A stretch of 64,000 bases of DNA from positions 434,001 through 498,000 of the forward strand of contig NZ_JAXIVS010000004.1 of assembly GCF_034259325.1 (NCBI RefSeq), in the 5' to 3' direction. Below, in pieces: positions 28,152-36,100 of the stretch; within the stretch, counting starts at the first letter, position 1, and every line of letters begins with the position of its first letter. The translations under genes and the position numbers were made by a program. A model generated the notes under the pieces. It had not been told where the DNA came from. It saw nothing but the letters and a program-made list of their open reading frames with translations, and made no database searches. This DNA comes from Hyalangium ruber (GTDB taxonomy: Bacteria; Myxococcota; Myxococcia; Myxococcales; Myxococcaceae).

Positions 28152-29072
28152 TTACGGCACCACGAGCCGGGCCCGCTGCGCCGCGGGGCGGATGTGGGCG
28201 GTGGCCCCCGCGTTGAAGGCCAGGAAGTCTTCTTCGACCCCATCGCTGAAGATGACGCCCCCGGAGGGCATGCGCGACTCGACCACCAGGGAGTGCTCGG
28301 CGGTGACGAATCCGTTGATCAGCTCCGCGGAGGAGTGACGGCTGAGGAAGGGCTCGCGCACGACGAAGGCCAGGCGCGGGTCCTCCCACTGCATGCTCCA
28401 GGTATTGCCGGGGGCGCCGCCCGTCCTCTCGGTGAGGCGCCGGACCAGGGTGAAGACGGAGGAGAGCCATCCGCTGGAGCCCGCTCCCGTGGAGACGAGC
28501 AGGCCGCTGGAGGACTGGACCTCGGCCGCGCCCTCGAAGCGCAGCCGGTAGCGGGCCGACACGTGCGTGCGCGCCCCCAGGAACAGGTCGTTGAAGGCCA
28601 GCAGCCGCTGCCCGTCCGCCAGCGCCGCCTCGGCGAGCGTCACCTCGCGCACCCGGGCCTTGGCCTCCAGCGTCCGCCGCACCGCCGCGTGGGCCTCTCC
28701 CACCTTGAAGGGCAGCAGCACCCCGTCGAAGCGGGAGGGGTCCGGGTTGACGCCCACCAGGGGCTGGCTTCCCACGTACTTGGCCACGTTGGCCACCAGC
28801 CCGTCCTGCCCCACCGCCACCACCAGCTCCTTGCCGGTGAAGAGAAAGGTGGGCACCAGCGCACGGTCCACCTGCTGCACGGGCAGCCCCAGCCCCAGCT
28901 CGCCGTGGAGCGCGTCGAGCGCACGGCGGTAGGTGTCGTCCTCGCGCGCGTAGTCCTCGAAGTCCTGCCCGGCGTGCTCCAGGTAGAAGCGCGCCTGGGC
29001 TCGGGTGTTCAGCCGCTCCACCAGCTCCGCCAGCCGCGTCTTGCGGGTGACGAGGACGATTTTCTCGAACAT
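28152..29072 (-). CDS. NAD-kinase-like protein
   Basis: 306 residues. It resembles ATP-NAD kinases: a VVAVGQDGLVANVAKYV segment at the place of the GGDG loop (here GQDG), then NDLFLGARTHVSARYRL and SSGLLVSTGAGSSGWLSSV, matching the NAD-site and Gly-rich loops. The Gly-to-Gln change in the GGDG motif and a Trp after the second loop set it apart from housekeeping NadK, so the substrate may differ. The ATG at 29072 lies 7 nt after the SPFH gene stop, so the two are likely cotranscribed. Confidence 0.75.
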   Translation of the reverse strand: MFEKIVLVTRKTRLAELVERLNTRAQARFYLEHAGQDFEDYAREDDTYRRALDALHGELGLGLPVQQVDRALVPTFLFTGKELVVAVGQDGLVANVAKYVGSQPLVGVNPDPSRFDGVLLPFKVGEAHAAVRRTLEAKARVREVTLAEAALADGQRLLAFNDLFLGARTHVSARYRLRFEGAAEVQSSSGLLVSTGAGSSGWLSSVFTLVRRLTERTGGAPGNTWSMQWEDPRLAFVVREPFLSRHSSAELINGFVTAEHSLVVESRMPSGGVIFSDGVEEDFLAFNAGATAHIRPAAQRARLVVP

Positions 29073-29079
29073 GGCGCCC

Positions 29080-30075
29080 TCACCTGCCGCCCTTGCCGTG
29101 GCGAGGCTCAGCATGCTCGCGCGTGGAGGGGCCCAACAGTCCGCTCAGCAGCTCGGGCGACATGTTCAGCTCGCCGATCTTCTGCGCGTTCTCGGCCATC
29201 TCCCGGAAGGCCAGGGCGATGTTGAGCTTGGGGTCGTTGCCGCCGCCACCCGCCGCCATCAGCGTCTTCCAGTCCACGTTACGCACCGGCGCCAGCACCT
29301 TCTCCAGCGCGTAGGCGCGCGCGTCGGCCGCCTGCTTCTCGTTCTGGCTCCAGCGCTCCATGAGCGCCGAGCGCTGCTCCTCCACGGCGATGTCGGCGGC
29401 CATCTGCGCCTCGCGGATCTGCCGCCGCTTCTCCTCCACCGCCAGCTCCGTGGACAGCTCGCTCTCCTTGATGCGGCGCTCCTGCTCCACCGCGGCGTTG
29501 CGGCGGCTGTAGATGGCCTCGTCCGCGCGGCGCTGCAGCCCCTCGCGCGCCTCGGCCTCCAGCGCCCGCGCCATCTCTGGCGTGGGCCGCACCGACAGGA
29601 GCGAGAAGCCCATCACCTCCACGCCCAGCAGGCGCACTGCCTCGGAGGCCCCCAGCGCAGCGAGTACCTGCCCCTCCACCACGTCCGCGCGCCCCAGCAC
29701 CTCGCGCAGCCCCATGCCCTGCACCACCGTGCGCGCGCGCACCTGCGCCACCTGCACCAGGCGCTCCTCCAGCTTCTCCGGGTCGTTGGAGAGGTAACGG
29801 CCCGAGGGGGTGATGGAGTAGTCCAGCAGCGAGGCCAGCCGCTTCGGATCCGCCACTCGGTAGGTGAGCTGGCCCTGCAGCGTCACCGCCTGGAAGTCCT
29901 GGGTGATTTCGTTGAAGGCGAAGGGGACGTCCGCGCTCGCCAGCGGCACCCCCACCAACGTCGTCGTCGCCGCCCAATAGAAGAACGACAGCCCTGGCCC
30001 CTCCCGCTTCACCCGCCCGTCCTGGAACTGGATGACGTACGTCGTTGGCGCTGCCTTGATGTACCGGATGGGCAT
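29080..30075 (-). CDS. SPFH/Band 7 domain protein
   Basis: 331 residues. SPFH core at about 25-190, then a Glu/Arg/Ala-rich coiled coil (about 190-265, RRIKESELSTELAVEEKRRQ) and a C-terminal tail. Stomatin/prohibitin-like proteins form oligomeric rings at membranes. No N-terminal hydrophobic anchor is strong here. Start ATG 30075 has AAGGGAGGGG before it. The gene is headed by a striking double inverted repeat that overlaps a possible promoter. Confidence 0.85.
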   Translation of the reverse strand: MPIRYIKAAPTTYVIQFQDGRVKREGPGLSFFYWAATTTLVGVPLASADVPFAFNEITQDFQAVTLQGQLTYRVADPKRLASLLDYSITPSGRYLSNDPEKLEERLVQVAQVRARTVVQGMGLREVLGRADVVEGQVLAALGASEAVRLLGVEVMGFSLLSVRPTPEMARALEAEAREGLQRRADEAIYSRRNAAVEQERRIKESELSTELAVEEKRRQIREAQMAADIAVEEQRSALMERWSQNEKQAADARAYALEKVLAPVRNVDWKTLMAAGGGGNDPKLNIALAFREMAENAQKIGELNMSPELLSGLLGPSTREHAEPRHGKGGR

Positions 30076-30088
30076 GGCCCCTCCCTTA

Positions 30089-30129
30089 TCGTGTATTAAC
30101 GACACCATCTTAGTGTCGAAATTACACGA
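30089..30129 (-). promoter_or_regulatory. nested palindrome overlapping promoter of SPFH operon
   Basis: Two inverted-repeat pairs share one centre: TCGTGTA (30089-30095) with TACACGA (30123-30129), and CGACAC (30100-30105) with GTGTCG (30113-30118), each arm separated by 4 nt, with a 7-nt centre. On the minus strand TTTCGA and TAATAC are spaced 17 bp within it, a plausible promoter. The layout suggests a repressor or activator site of two dimers. Confidence 0.55.
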
Positions 30130-30169
30130 CCGCAACAGGAAGGGTGACCTACACGTCCTTACTTACGAC

Positions 30170-31666
30170 TTACGGGTCGAGCGTCAGCTTGAAGGGCTCG
30201 CGCTGAACCTTCGCCAGGCAGGAGGTGTCGAGGGCCTTGGCCGAGGGCTGGCGAATGAAGCCGGTCATCAGTTGCATCACACACTGGAGCGCGGACTCCT
30301 GGAGGCCATGGCCCGCGAACGGCACCGTGACGCTCTTGGCCCCGGGGAGGATGCCCACCGCTCGCTCGGCCCAGCGGGGCGGGGTGGCAGGGTCCCACTG
30401 CCCGGTCACGAGCAATACCGGAGCGCTCTCCTTCAGCGGCGCATCGAAGTCCGTCGGCAGCTCCCCGCGCGGCCAGTGCTTGCACGCCCGGAGTTGCTGC
30501 CGGACCCGTCCGTCCCCCAGGAGCGTTCCGGCCGTCGCGCCCGGCACATCCTCCTCGCGAATGCGCCAGACATCCTCCGTGCAGGTCTGGGAGAAGAAGG
30601 CCCCCTCCCCCATCGACGCGAAGTCCTTGCGGCTCTCGTAGGCGAGCTTCGCCAGCGGCGCGAAGTCGCCCTCCCGCGCACGCCGCACGAGAGCGGGGAT
30701 CAGCACCGCGCGATTGGGGGAGTAGAGCAGGCCGCGGACCGTCTGGCCGAAGAGGTCGCGCGAGAAGCGCACCGTCGTGGTCTTTCCATCCGGCAGGGTC
30801 AGCGGCGCCTGGACTGGAGCGCTGTCGAGGCGCGCGATGAGCGCGGTGATGTCCGCACGGAGCGCGGGCGTGGCGGCAGCGCACTCCTTGTCGGCCGCAC
30901 ACGCGGCGATCCACGCGGAGAGCGCATCCTCCGTATCGCGCGCGAACGGCAGCGGGGTCGACATGAAGGGAGGCACGACCCCATGCAACACGGCCGCGTG
31001 GACCTGCGCGGAGTAACGCCGCAGATACGCAATCGCCGTCCGCGTACCGTAAGACCCGGCGACCAGGGTCACCTTCGGAGAGCCCAGGGCGCTGCGCACC
31101 GCCTCGAGGTCATCCGCCGCGTACGTCGAGGTGTAGCGGGTGAGATCCGCGCGCGGCTCCAGCTCTCGGCGGCACCGCTCGACTCCAGCGAGGGGGAAGT
31201 AGTCGCCGAGGTACGACTGCGGATCTCCCGACTCGAAGAGCTCACAGTCGAGCGGCGCCGATTCGCCAGTGCCGCGAGGATCCACGAACACCAGGTCCCA
31301 CTCACCTCGCAGGCCGGCGAAGTCCTGGCTCATCCAGGAGGCCGCGTCTCGCGCGGCCTGGCCCGGTCCTCCCGGCAGGTAGAGCACGGCGCCCGTGGCC
31401 GGTGCCGTGCCGCTCGCGCGCAGGCGCAAGATGCTCAGCTGGAGCGACCGTCCCCCCGGCTGCGCCGGGTTCTCCGGCACCGCGAGGGTGCCACACTCGG
31501 CCTCCTGGGGCGCCCAGGAGACGTTGCAGGGACGGAACGCCACACTGGCCTGGGCTCCAGGACCCGGCACCGCCTCGTCGCGCACTATGGGAGCTTCTCG
31601 CCTCGCACAGCTCGACAGGAGCGTCGCCGCACAGAGTGCCGCGAACCTCTTCGCAGTAGGGCTCAT
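30170..31666 (-). CDS. secreted alpha/beta hydrolase, TAP-like peptidase family
   Basis: 498 residues. Lipobox LLSSCAR gives a lipoprotein. Alpha/beta hydrolase fold with oxyanion GGPGQ, nucleophile Ser in VAGSYGTRTA, Asp in VTGQWDPATPP and His in FAGHGLQES, so the triad is complete. The C-terminus is the TAP-like domain seen in Streptomyces tripeptidyl and prolyl aminopeptidases (family S33). A peptidase acting on short peptides outside the cell is likely. Expression probably runs from a promoter with TATAAT embedded in a palindrome at 31683-31699. Confidence 0.87.
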   Translation of the reverse strand: MSPTAKRFAALCAATLLSSCARREAPIVRDEAVPGPGAQASVAFRPCNVSWAPQEAECGTLAVPENPAQPGGRSLQLSILRLRASGTAPATGAVLYLPGGPGQAARDAASWMSQDFAGLRGEWDLVFVDPRGTGESAPLDCELFESGDPQSYLGDYFPLAGVERCRRELEPRADLTRYTSTYAADDLEAVRSALGSPKVTLVAGSYGTRTAIAYLRRYSAQVHAAVLHGVVPPFMSTPLPFARDTEDALSAWIAACAADKECAAATPALRADITALIARLDSAPVQAPLTLPDGKTTTVRFSRDLFGQTVRGLLYSPNRAVLIPALVRRAREGDFAPLAKLAYESRKDFASMGEGAFFSQTCTEDVWRIREEDVPGATAGTLLGDGRVRQQLRACKHWPRGELPTDFDAPLKESAPVLLVTGQWDPATPPRWAERAVGILPGAKSVTVPFAGHGLQESALQCVMQLMTGFIRQPSAKALDTSCLAKVQREPFKLTLDP

Positions 31667-31682
31667 GACCCCATGGTAGGCA

Positions 31683-31699
31683 TTTCTACATTATAGAAA
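31683..31699 (-). promoter_or_regulatory. 17-bp palindrome containing a TATAAT box
   Basis: TTTCTA-CATTA-TAGAAA is a perfect 6+5+6 palindrome 17 nt upstream of the alpha/beta hydrolase start. On the minus strand it contains a perfect TATAAT. No good -35 lies 17 bp upstream, so an activator or a repressor probably binds here. Confidence 0.5.
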
Positions 31700-31732
31700 C
31701 CACCCAAAACGCCGCTCCCGTGCGCTGGGCGA

Positions 31733-32794
31733 CTACCACCGCCCGCTGCTGCCTCGGCCCGAGGAGGAACCCCCACTGCTCCTGCTGGAGCTGCCGAAGG
31801 AGCTTCGGCTGCTGCTGCTGGAGCTCCGATTGGAGGAGCTCTTTCGGGGGATGCTCCGGGTGTACTTGTTCTCGTAGTTGCAGTGCGCGCAGCGCTCCGT
31901 CACCTCGGCCGTCCCGGAGCTGTGCTCGGTGGCGCTCACGAGCGTGCGCGAGGTGGTCTTCAGCGTCTTGGCCCGGCAGCTCCCGCACTTCGAGAACTGG
32001 GTGAAGATGGCCCCGTAGCGCAGCTTCTCCGTGTGGCCGCACCCCTCGCACAGCCACACGTCGTAGTCCACGCTGCCCAGCGACTCCTCCAGCCGCTCGG
32101 CGGCCGTCAGGTGCGCGTTGTCCGCGCGCTCGTCCAGCTTCACCATCTGTGTCGCGCAGCCGGCGCACTTGCGAGGCCGCCGCCGCAGCCACGCCCGCCC
32201 CGCCAGGCCGGTGAGCCCCAACGCGCCTGCCCCTCCGAGTCCCCAGGGGAACGCATCCCCCGAGGAGGACGTAGCAGACCCGGCGACATAGCTGTTCTGG
32301 TACGAGGAGGACGGGCTCGACACCGCCGAGCCGCTCAGCACGCGGCGGCTCAGCTCCTCGGCTCCGCTCACGATGGCACCCCGCGCGTCACCCCGGCTGA
32401 AGCCGGGGATGATGGTGTTCGACATGATGGCGTCCGTCCGGGAGGTCACCGAGCCGGGGTAGCCATCACCCACGACGATCTCCGCGGCGCGGTCGCTCAG
32501 CGCCACCAGGAACAGGACTCCTCGGTTGCGGCTGCCCAAGTCCACCCTCAGGTGGTTGAAGAGCCGTGTCGTGAAGTCGCGGGGGTCCTGTCCATCCAGG
32601 TTGTCCAGCACCACCACCACCAGCTCGCCGTTGCCGTGGCTCACGGCATCGATCCGCGCGATGTCGCTCTCGGACAGCGTCCCCGTCAGATCCAGCACCT
32701 GGTGGCCCGGACGGGGATCCGGCACGAAGTCCACGTTGAGCGCGAGCGCCGCCGGGGAGACGAGGAGCAACAGCGACAGGAGGAGACGGGGCAT
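31733..32794 (-). CDS. TPM-domain protein with zinc-ribbon-like region and Ser-rich tail
   Basis: 353 residues. Signal peptide, then a TPM domain (about 25-165; GELVVVVLDNLDG and NRGVLFLVALSDRAAEIVVGDGY), the fold of Psb32/YgcG-type proteins. A hydrophobic segment (GGAGALGLTGLAGRAWL) follows, then four CxxC pairs (CAGC, CEGC, CGSC, CAHC), suggesting two zinc ribbons. The last 45 residues are almost all Ser, Gly and Arg. TPM with zinc ribbons occurs in several bacterial membrane proteins; the function is unknown. Confidence 0.82.
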   Translation of the reverse strand: MPRLLLSLLLLVSPAALALNVDFVPDPRPGHQVLDLTGTLSESDIARIDAVSHGNGELVVVVLDNLDGQDPRDFTTRLFNHLRVDLGSRNRGVLFLVALSDRAAEIVVGDGYPGSVTSRTDAIMSNTIIPGFSRGDARGAIVSGAEELSRRVLSGSAVSSPSSSYQNSYVAGSATSSSGDAFPWGLGGAGALGLTGLAGRAWLRRRPRKCAGCATQMVKLDERADNAHLTAAERLEESLGSVDYDVWLCEGCGHTEKLRYGAIFTQFSKCGSCRAKTLKTTSRTLVSATEHSSGTAEVTERCAHCNYENKYTRSIPRKSSSNRSSSSSSRSSFGSSSRSSGGSSSGRGSSGRW

Positions 32795-32820
32795 GTCCCC
32801 ATCCTATCGCGACGGAGAGG

Positions 32821-33372
32821 TCACCACTCGACGCCGACGGCGAGGGCCAGGTCCGGAAACCCCTCGGAGTCCGGTCCCAGGGCGCCGAAGCCTTTGCTCG
32901 GCCCGTCCTCGCCCCGATACCAGAAGAAGGAGGGCCCCGCCCCCACCTCGGCGAAGATCCCGTGTCCTTTCTGCTTCCAGTCGCCGGGCTCCCACCGGAA
33001 GCGCCACCCCACCGTCAGCGACAGGACCGTCAACGAATCGCTCGGCTCGAACTCCAGAAGGTGGGTGCCGTGAAGCGAGAAGACAGGCCCTCGGTCGCCC
33101 GATGGGTACCACCGGAGGCCCCCACCCACGACCGGCACGTTGGGCATGCCGAAGGTGAGAAACCCGGCGACCTGTTCCCGCCGGACCTGGAGCTGTACTC
33201 CGAGCAACCCGTACGCGTGGCCGACGCCCACCCCCGCCCCAATGCCCCAGCGGGAGGGGGGCTCTTCGCGGGGCACCTCGGTAGCCCAAGCAGTGACGGA
33301 ACTTCCCAGACACCCGAGGAGCCCCAGGCGTACCCCCAAGGCACCCCACCTCAGCGTGGCGAGTCGTGACAT
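32821..33372 (-). CDS. outer-membrane-like hypothetical protein
   Basis: 183 residues. Signal peptide, then alternating Gly-rich strands (WGIGAGVGVGHAYGLLGVQ, FAEVGAGPSFFWYRGE) ending in Trp, typical of a small outer-membrane beta-barrel. No family recognised. I start at the ATG at 33372 (MSRLATLRW) so that the signal peptide is near the N-terminus; a start 16 codons upstream is possible. Confidence 0.6.
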   Translation of the reverse strand: MSRLATLRWGALGVRLGLLGCLGSSVTAWATEVPREEPPSRWGIGAGVGVGHAYGLLGVQLQVRREQVAGFLTFGMPNVPVVGGGLRWYPSGDRGPVFSLHGTHLLEFEPSDSLTVLSLTVGWRFRWEPGDWKQKGHGIFAEVGAGPSFFWYRGEDGPSKGFGALGPDSEGFPDLALAVGVEW

Positions 33373-33477
33373 GGCCCTGCGCCTGAGCAAGCGCCGCGCC
33401 AGCGTGCCTTCCTGCGGCACAGGCGCACAGAGCCGCTGCTCACCTGCGACAGGCGTGTCACGGTGCTCGGAAAATCC

Positions 33478-35073
33478 CTAGGTGCGGTAGCGCGTCACCA
33501 TGTCGGTGAGCTTGCGCGAGACATCCTCGAGCGCCACCGCCGCGCCCTTCGTCGTGTCGAGCTGCCGCTCCGTGTCCTCCATCATCGTGGACAGCTCGTT
33601 CACCGCCTCGAAGATGAGCCCGATGCCCGCGTCCTGCTGGCTCACCGCCAGGGCGATCTGCCGCACCGCCAGCGCGTTGCCCCGGATGATGGCTGAAATC
33701 TCTCGCAGGCTCTCGCCCGTGGCGCGCACCTGATCCAAGCCCAGCTGCATCCGCTCCGCGCCCTTCTGCGTAATCGTCACCGTCTCCGTCACCGAGTGGC
33801 CCACCGTGTCGAGCAGCTCCCGCACCCGCACCGTGGCCTGGATGGACCGGTCCGCCAGCGAGCGGATCTCCCGCGCCACCACCCCGAAACCCTTGCCGTG
33901 CTCACCGCTGCGCGCCGCCTCGATGGCGGCGTTGAGCGCCAGCACGTTGGACTGGTCCGCCAGGTCCTTCACCGTCCGGGTGATGTTGCCGATCTGCTGC
34001 GTGCTCTCGCCCAGGTGGCGGATGCGCTCGGCGATCTGCCGCACCTGGTCCTGCAGCTCCGCCATGCCGTTCACGCTCGAGGCGATGGAGGCCTCTCCCT
34101 CCCGACCCAGCGCGTCGGCGCGCTCCACCACCTTGAGCACGGCGTCGGCCCGCTGGGCGGCCATGGCGGAGGTCTGCCGCAGCTCCTCCGCCGTCACCCG
34201 CGTCTGCTGGAGCGCCATCGCCTGGGTGCCCACCGTGGCCTGCTGCCGCTCAGCCGAGAATCGCATATGTGTGGCCGACTCGCTCAGCGTGCCGCTCGAG
34301 GAGCGCAGCTCCTGATGGATGAGGCGCAGGCGCTCCACCATCTCGCGGAAGGCACCCGCCAGCTGCCCCACCTCGTCGCCGGAGCGCACCGGCACCACGA
34401 GCGTCAGGTCTCCGTCCTGGCTGATGTCGCGCGTCACCCGCGTCAGCTCCCGCAGGGGCCGCACGAGCGAGCGCCGCAACCCGAAGGCCAGGAGCAGCGC
34501 CACGGTGATGCAGCCCATCACCCCGACTCCGAAGATGCGCGCTCCCCAGCGGAAGTTCAGTCGCAGTTCCTGGAACGAGGAGCGCACGCGGGTCGCCTCC
34601 TGCTGGGACATGCGCTCCAAGAGTTGCTCCAGCTCGCGGGTCTGGTTGTGGAAGCGCGAGGCGATGCCCTGCGCCTCCTCTGGCTGGGGCTCGGCGGCGG
34701 CCGCGACGAGCGCCCGGCCCAGCCGCATGGCCTCGGCGAAGCGCTGCTCCAGCGCCTCCAGCCGCTCCTCCGGGTAGCCCTGCTCTTTCAGCGCGCCGAG
34801 CGAGTCGGCGAAGCTCTCCTCCAGCACGGCCAGCCGGTCCGAGGCATCGGGCGTGCTTCCCTCGAAGGCCGAGGCCAGCAGCACCGTGGTCTGCTGATGC
34901 ACGGTGCGCAGCTTGAAGAGCGCCATGGCCACGGCGAAGGAGCGCTCCAGCGAGGACTCCACCTCGCGGGCAAGCCGGTTGGACGAGGCGATGTGCGCGC
35001 CCCCCAGGATGGCGAACGCCACCACGAGCAGTCCGAAGGACACATATACGCGCTGGCCGATGCTGGCCTTCAT
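33478..35073 (-). CDS. methyl-accepting chemotaxis protein
   Basis: 531 residues. Two membrane segments ([18 protein letters not shown] near the N-terminus and [17 protein letters not shown] at about 190) enclose a helical periplasmic sensor of about 150 residues rich in Glu and Gln. HAMP follows ([15 protein letters not shown]), then the signalling domain with the hairpin tip [20 protein letters not shown]. No CheB/CheR tether motif at the C-terminus. No che genes nearby, so it is an orphan receptor. I start at the ATG at 35073, right before the first membrane helix. Confidence 0.92.
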   Translation of the reverse strand: MKASIGQRVYVSFGLLVVAFAILGGAHIASSNRLAREVESSLERSFAVAMALFKLRTVHQQTTVLLASAFEGSTPDASDRLAVLEESFADSLGALKEQGYPEERLEALEQRFAEAMRLGRALVAAAAEPQPEEAQGIASRFHNQTRELEQLLERMSQQEATRVRSSFQELRLNFRWGARIFGVGVMGCITVALLLAFGLRRSLVRPLRELTRVTRDISQDGDLTLVVPVRSGDEVGQLAGAFREMVERLRLIHQELRSSSGTLSESATHMRFSAERQQATVGTQAMALQQTRVTAEELRQTSAMAAQRADAVLKVVERADALGREGEASIASSVNGMAELQDQVRQIAERIRHLGESTQQIGNITRTVKDLADQSNVLALNAAIEAARSGEHGKGFGVVAREIRSLADRSIQATVRVRELLDTVGHSVTETVTITQKGAERMQLGLDQVRATGESLREISAIIRGNALAVRQIALAVSQQDAGIGLIFEAVNELSTMMEDTERQLDTTKGAAVALEDVSRKLTDMVTRYRT

Positions 35074-35275
35074 CCAGTCCCCAGCGTCCACCGAATGAGG
35101 GACCCGATGCAATAGGTAGGCTCATTTTTGCCGCGCGCGGCTGGTTGCCCGTACAGCCTGTCCGCCCCGCCTCCGAGGGGACCGTGGCCGTCGTGTCGCG
35201 CGACGGGACGTGCTACGTAGTCCTGTCACGCTCTTATGGCCACCCACGGGTGCGCCGGGTCAGGATGGGCACGTC

Positions 35276-35926
35276 ATGGCTGCGCCCACCAACGAGGAGC
35301 ACGTCCGGCAGGTGTACGGGGAGATTGCCCCCGCCTATGAGGTTCTTTTCCCCGCCCTCCATCGGTACGGAGACAGGGTCGAGCGTTTCCTCGCGGAGGC
35401 GGTGGCGCCTGGCTGCCGGGTGCTGGACGTGGGGTGTGGCACCGGGCTGCTGACCCGAGGGCTGGCGGACTCCGTGGAGGTGGTGGGGTTGGATCTGTCC
35501 CCGGAGATGCTCGAGCTGGCGCGACAGGGACGGCCCTCGGGCACGTGGCGGGTACACAGCTACCACGAGCCCCTTCCGCCCGAGTTGGGGCGCTTCGACG
35601 TGGTGCTGGCCATTGGCTGCCTGGACTTCTGTGAGGATCTGCGCCGGGTACTGGGCCACTTCAGCACCGCGATGAAGCCTGGTGCGAGGATGCTCTTCAC
35701 CGTGCTCGAGCGCCGCCCGGGGCTCGAGGGGCATGAGGCGCCTCGCAGACAGGTGCAGACGGCGGGGCCTGAGGTGTGGCTCTCCTTCCCCTCTTTCGAG
35801 GAGACGGCCCTGGCGCTCACGGCGGCGGGGCTGCTGCCGCTGGGCTACACCCACGCCCCGGGCTGGGTACACCTCACCGAGCAGCGGACGATGTACTTCG
35901 GCTGGTGGGATGTGGCGCGGCGCTGA
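35276..35926 (+). CDS. class I SAM-dependent methyltransferase
   Basis: 216 residues. SAM-binding motif VLDVGCGTGLLTRGL, acidic loop GLDLSPEMLELAR and LAIGCLDFCEDL match a class I small-molecule methyltransferase of the ubiE/UbiG-like type. Substrate unknown. I start at the ATG at 35276 (MAAPTNEEHV), with an AGGA 12 nt upstream. The stop codon is inside the first half-unit of a 36-bp repeat array. Confidence 0.85.
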   Translation: MAAPTNEEHVRQVYGEIAPAYEVLFPALHRYGDRVERFLAEAVAPGCRVLDVGCGTGLLTRGLADSVEVVGLDLSPEMLELARQGRPSGTWRVHSYHEPLPPELGRFDVVLAIGCLDFCEDLRRVLGHFSTAMKPGARMLFTVLERRPGLEGHEAPRRQVQTAGPEVWLSFPSFEETALALTAAGLLPLGYTHAPGWVHLTEQRTMYFGWWDVARR

Positions 35927-36072
35927 GCCCTGCCGCTCAGTGCTCACCGGTGAGCACTGAGCCCTCTGCTGGTCAGTGCTCACCGGTGAGCACCGAGCCC
36001 TCTGCTGACCAGTGCTCACCGGTGAGCTGACGTGCCAAGACAGGTGCATGCTCACCTACCCATGAGATAGGT
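35905..36072. repeat. 36-bp-period array of palindromes upstream of a kinase gene
   Basis: The palindrome TGCTCACCGGTGAGCA starts at 35941 and 35977, a near copy at 36013 (last base differs), and a half copy TGCTCACC at 36049: exactly 36 bp apart each time. The spacer GAGCCCTCTGCTGRYCAG is also conserved, and its first degenerate copy (GAGCCCTGCCGCTCAG) covers the stop of the methyltransferase gene. The kinase start lies 29 nt after the last unit. The array is too short and spacers too alike for CRISPR. It looks like stacked operator sites. Confidence 0.7.
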
Positions 36073-36100
36073 TGGCACTCCTACCCTGGAGGCCCTCCGC

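Noticed and set aside
35941-36056. CRISPR array
   Set aside because: Spacers are as conserved as the repeats, only three to four units exist, the core is fully palindromic, and no cas genes are present.
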